Positions 29,354 to 30,160 of a DNA stretch of 30,160 nucleotides are shown in pieces. The position numbers and the translations under genes were made by a program. The notes under the pieces are model-generated. The model was not told the origin of the DNA, ran no database searches, and saw only the letters and a program-made list of their open reading frames with translations. Every line of letters starts with the position of its first letter. Within the stretch, counting starts at the first letter, position 1. Source of the DNA: UBA6814 sp040753075 (lineage in GTDB: Bacteria; Desulfobacterota; Desulfovibrionia; Desulfovibrionales; Desulfovibrionaceae); assembly GCA_040753075.1 (NCBI GenBank), contig JBFMHA010000043.1:1-30160 (forward strand), given 5' to 3'.

Positions 29354-30160
29354 ATGGTGAAGGGAATGCTCGTCCGCCTGGGCAAGGTGCTGGGCGCGGG
29401 AGAGGACGTGGGCCGCGATGCCGGAAGGACCGGCCTCGCCGTGGCTGCGGCGGCCTGCGCCGCGGCGGTCCTGGTCAGCCTGGGGCTGCGCCTGTACGAG
29501 GTCCCGCAGTGGTCCGCGGACAAGTTCTTCGTCGCGGGCGAGAGGCTCATGGGCACCCACGACGCCTACGCCTGGCTGGCCGGAGCCCAGGAAACCAGCC
29601 GCTACGTGCTCGGCCACCTGGCCCGCCTGCTGGCCTTCCTGCACGGGGCCACCGGTCTTTCCCTGGCTACGCTCGGCTTCTGGCTGCCGGTGGTCTTCGC
29701 TCCCCTGGCGGTCCTGCCGCCGGCGGTCCTGGCCTGGCGGATGGGCCGGCCCGAGGCCGGGGCCGTGGCCGGGGCGCTGGCCGCCGGGTGCTTCGGTTTC
29801 CTGGTGCGCACCCGGGTGGGCTACCTGGACACCGATGTTCTGACCCTGTTCTTCGCCGCGGCCGCAGCGGCGGCGCTCTGCTTGTGGCTGGCGCCCCTGT
29901 GCCGGCCCGGCTGGCTGCCCGGGGCCGCGGACAGACCCGGACGCGAGGGCGAAGAGGGCCAGCCGGCCTGGATGTCTCTGGCCCTGGCCGTGCTGCTCGG
30001 CCTGTTCCTCCGGGTCTACACGGTCCACTTCTATTCTTCGGGCCGGCCCATTGTCTGGGCCTTGCTGCTCACCGCCCTGGCCCTTGGCCTGTTCCTGGCC
30101 CGGCCCGGCCAGCGGGGCCGGGTGCTGCTCGGCCTGTCCCTGATCGTGGCCACCTGGCTC
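29354..30160 (+). CDS. STT3/PglB-type oligosaccharyltransferase, N-terminal part (runs off the right edge)
   Basis: At least 269 residues are visible and the frame is still open at the window end. It is a multispanning GT-C protein. The first acidic loop reads LMGTHDAYAWLAGA (Asp70), matching the acceptor-site loop of STT3/PglB. A second motif, RTRVGYLDTDVLTLFF (Asp159, Asp161), matches the family's metal-binding DxD (GYYDTDM in PglB). Several hydrophobic helices follow, with a short Gly/Glu-rich loop at ~195-205. Such enzymes transfer a lipid-linked oligosaccharide to asparagine of periplasmic proteins; active homologues are known in Campylobacter and Desulfovibrio. The diagnostic WWD(Y) segment lies beyond the edge. 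Start ATG 29354 or 29366 is undecided. Confidence 0.85.
   Translation, partial: MVKGMLVRLGKVLGAGEDVGRDAGRTGLAVAAAACAAAVLVSLGLRLYEVPQWSADKFFVAGERLMGTHDAYAWLAGAQETSRYVLGHLARLLAFLHGATGLSLATLGFWLPVVFAPLAVLPPAVLAWRMGRPEAGAVAGALAAGCFGFLVRTRVGYLDTDVLTLFFAAAAAAALCLWLAPLCRPGWLPGAADRPGREGEEGQPAWMSLALAVLLGLFLRVYTVHFYSSGRPIVWALLLTALALGLFLARPGQRGRVLLGLSLIVATWL

Overview
The window is GC-rich DNA with strong G/C preference at third codon positions. The gene content points to a Gram-negative sulfate-reducer-like member of the Desulfovibrionaceae (inference): a MucR/Ros-type zinc-finger regulator, an MSHA-type type IV pilus locus, a DctPQM TRAP transporter, an EnvC-CtpA-YibQ cell-envelope cluster and an STT3/PglB-type oligosaccharyltransferase. 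I see no IS element, prophage, CRISPR array or rRNA.

Left edge (1-1467). There is a possible C-terminal tail of a plus-strand gene, a gene-poor stretch with two minus-strand terminators, a minus-strand MucR-like regulator with a recognisable promoter, and a 614-bp intergenic region with an AT-rich core.

Pilus region (1468-13337, +). Genes run in the order of the classical msh cluster I-J-K-L-M-E-G: a PilM/PilN fusion, PilO-like, PilP-like, MshL secretin, MshM/ExeA-type ATPase, MshE assembly ATPase and MshG platform protein. A receiver-less, membrane-anchored sigma-54 activator follows, then a sigma-54-like promoter with an upstream repeat pair, one prepilin gene and a strong terminator. Two glycosylation-type genes come next: a TMTC-like multispanning transferase with TPRs (13384-15126) and a DPM1-like GT2 (15241-15999). 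Together they suggest a lipid-phospho-sugar O-glycosylation module, possibly acting on the pilin.

Middle (16000-20764). An AT-rich intergenic region precedes a three-gene TRAP transporter operon (+) with a terminator. Then come tRNA-Arg(ACG) (-) with its own terminator, a PNPOx-like flavin protein (-), and a divergent APS-reductase-like protein (+) that has the [4Fe-4S] cysteines but lacks the C-terminal catalytic cysteine.

Right part (20837-29249, -). One long, tightly packed gene series is read right to left: EndoIII/MagIII-like glycosylase, EnvC-like LytM factor, CtpA-type protease, YibQ-like deacetylase-fold protein, ABC substrate-binding protein, two intercistronic hairpins, ABC permease, ABC ATPase, ndk and proC. 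At the right edge, divergently transcribed, is the N-terminal part of an STT3/PglB-like oligosaccharyltransferase, so two distinct protein-glycosylation chemistries may be encoded within about 17 kb.

The most interesting unit is the compact sigma-54/pilus/glycosylation locus (1468-15999). Its PilM-PilN fusion carries an acidic insertion, its MshM has a TonB-like PEPVK repeat plus a LysM-like domain, and its regulator is membrane-tethered. All function statements come from reading motifs by eye; no database search was possible.
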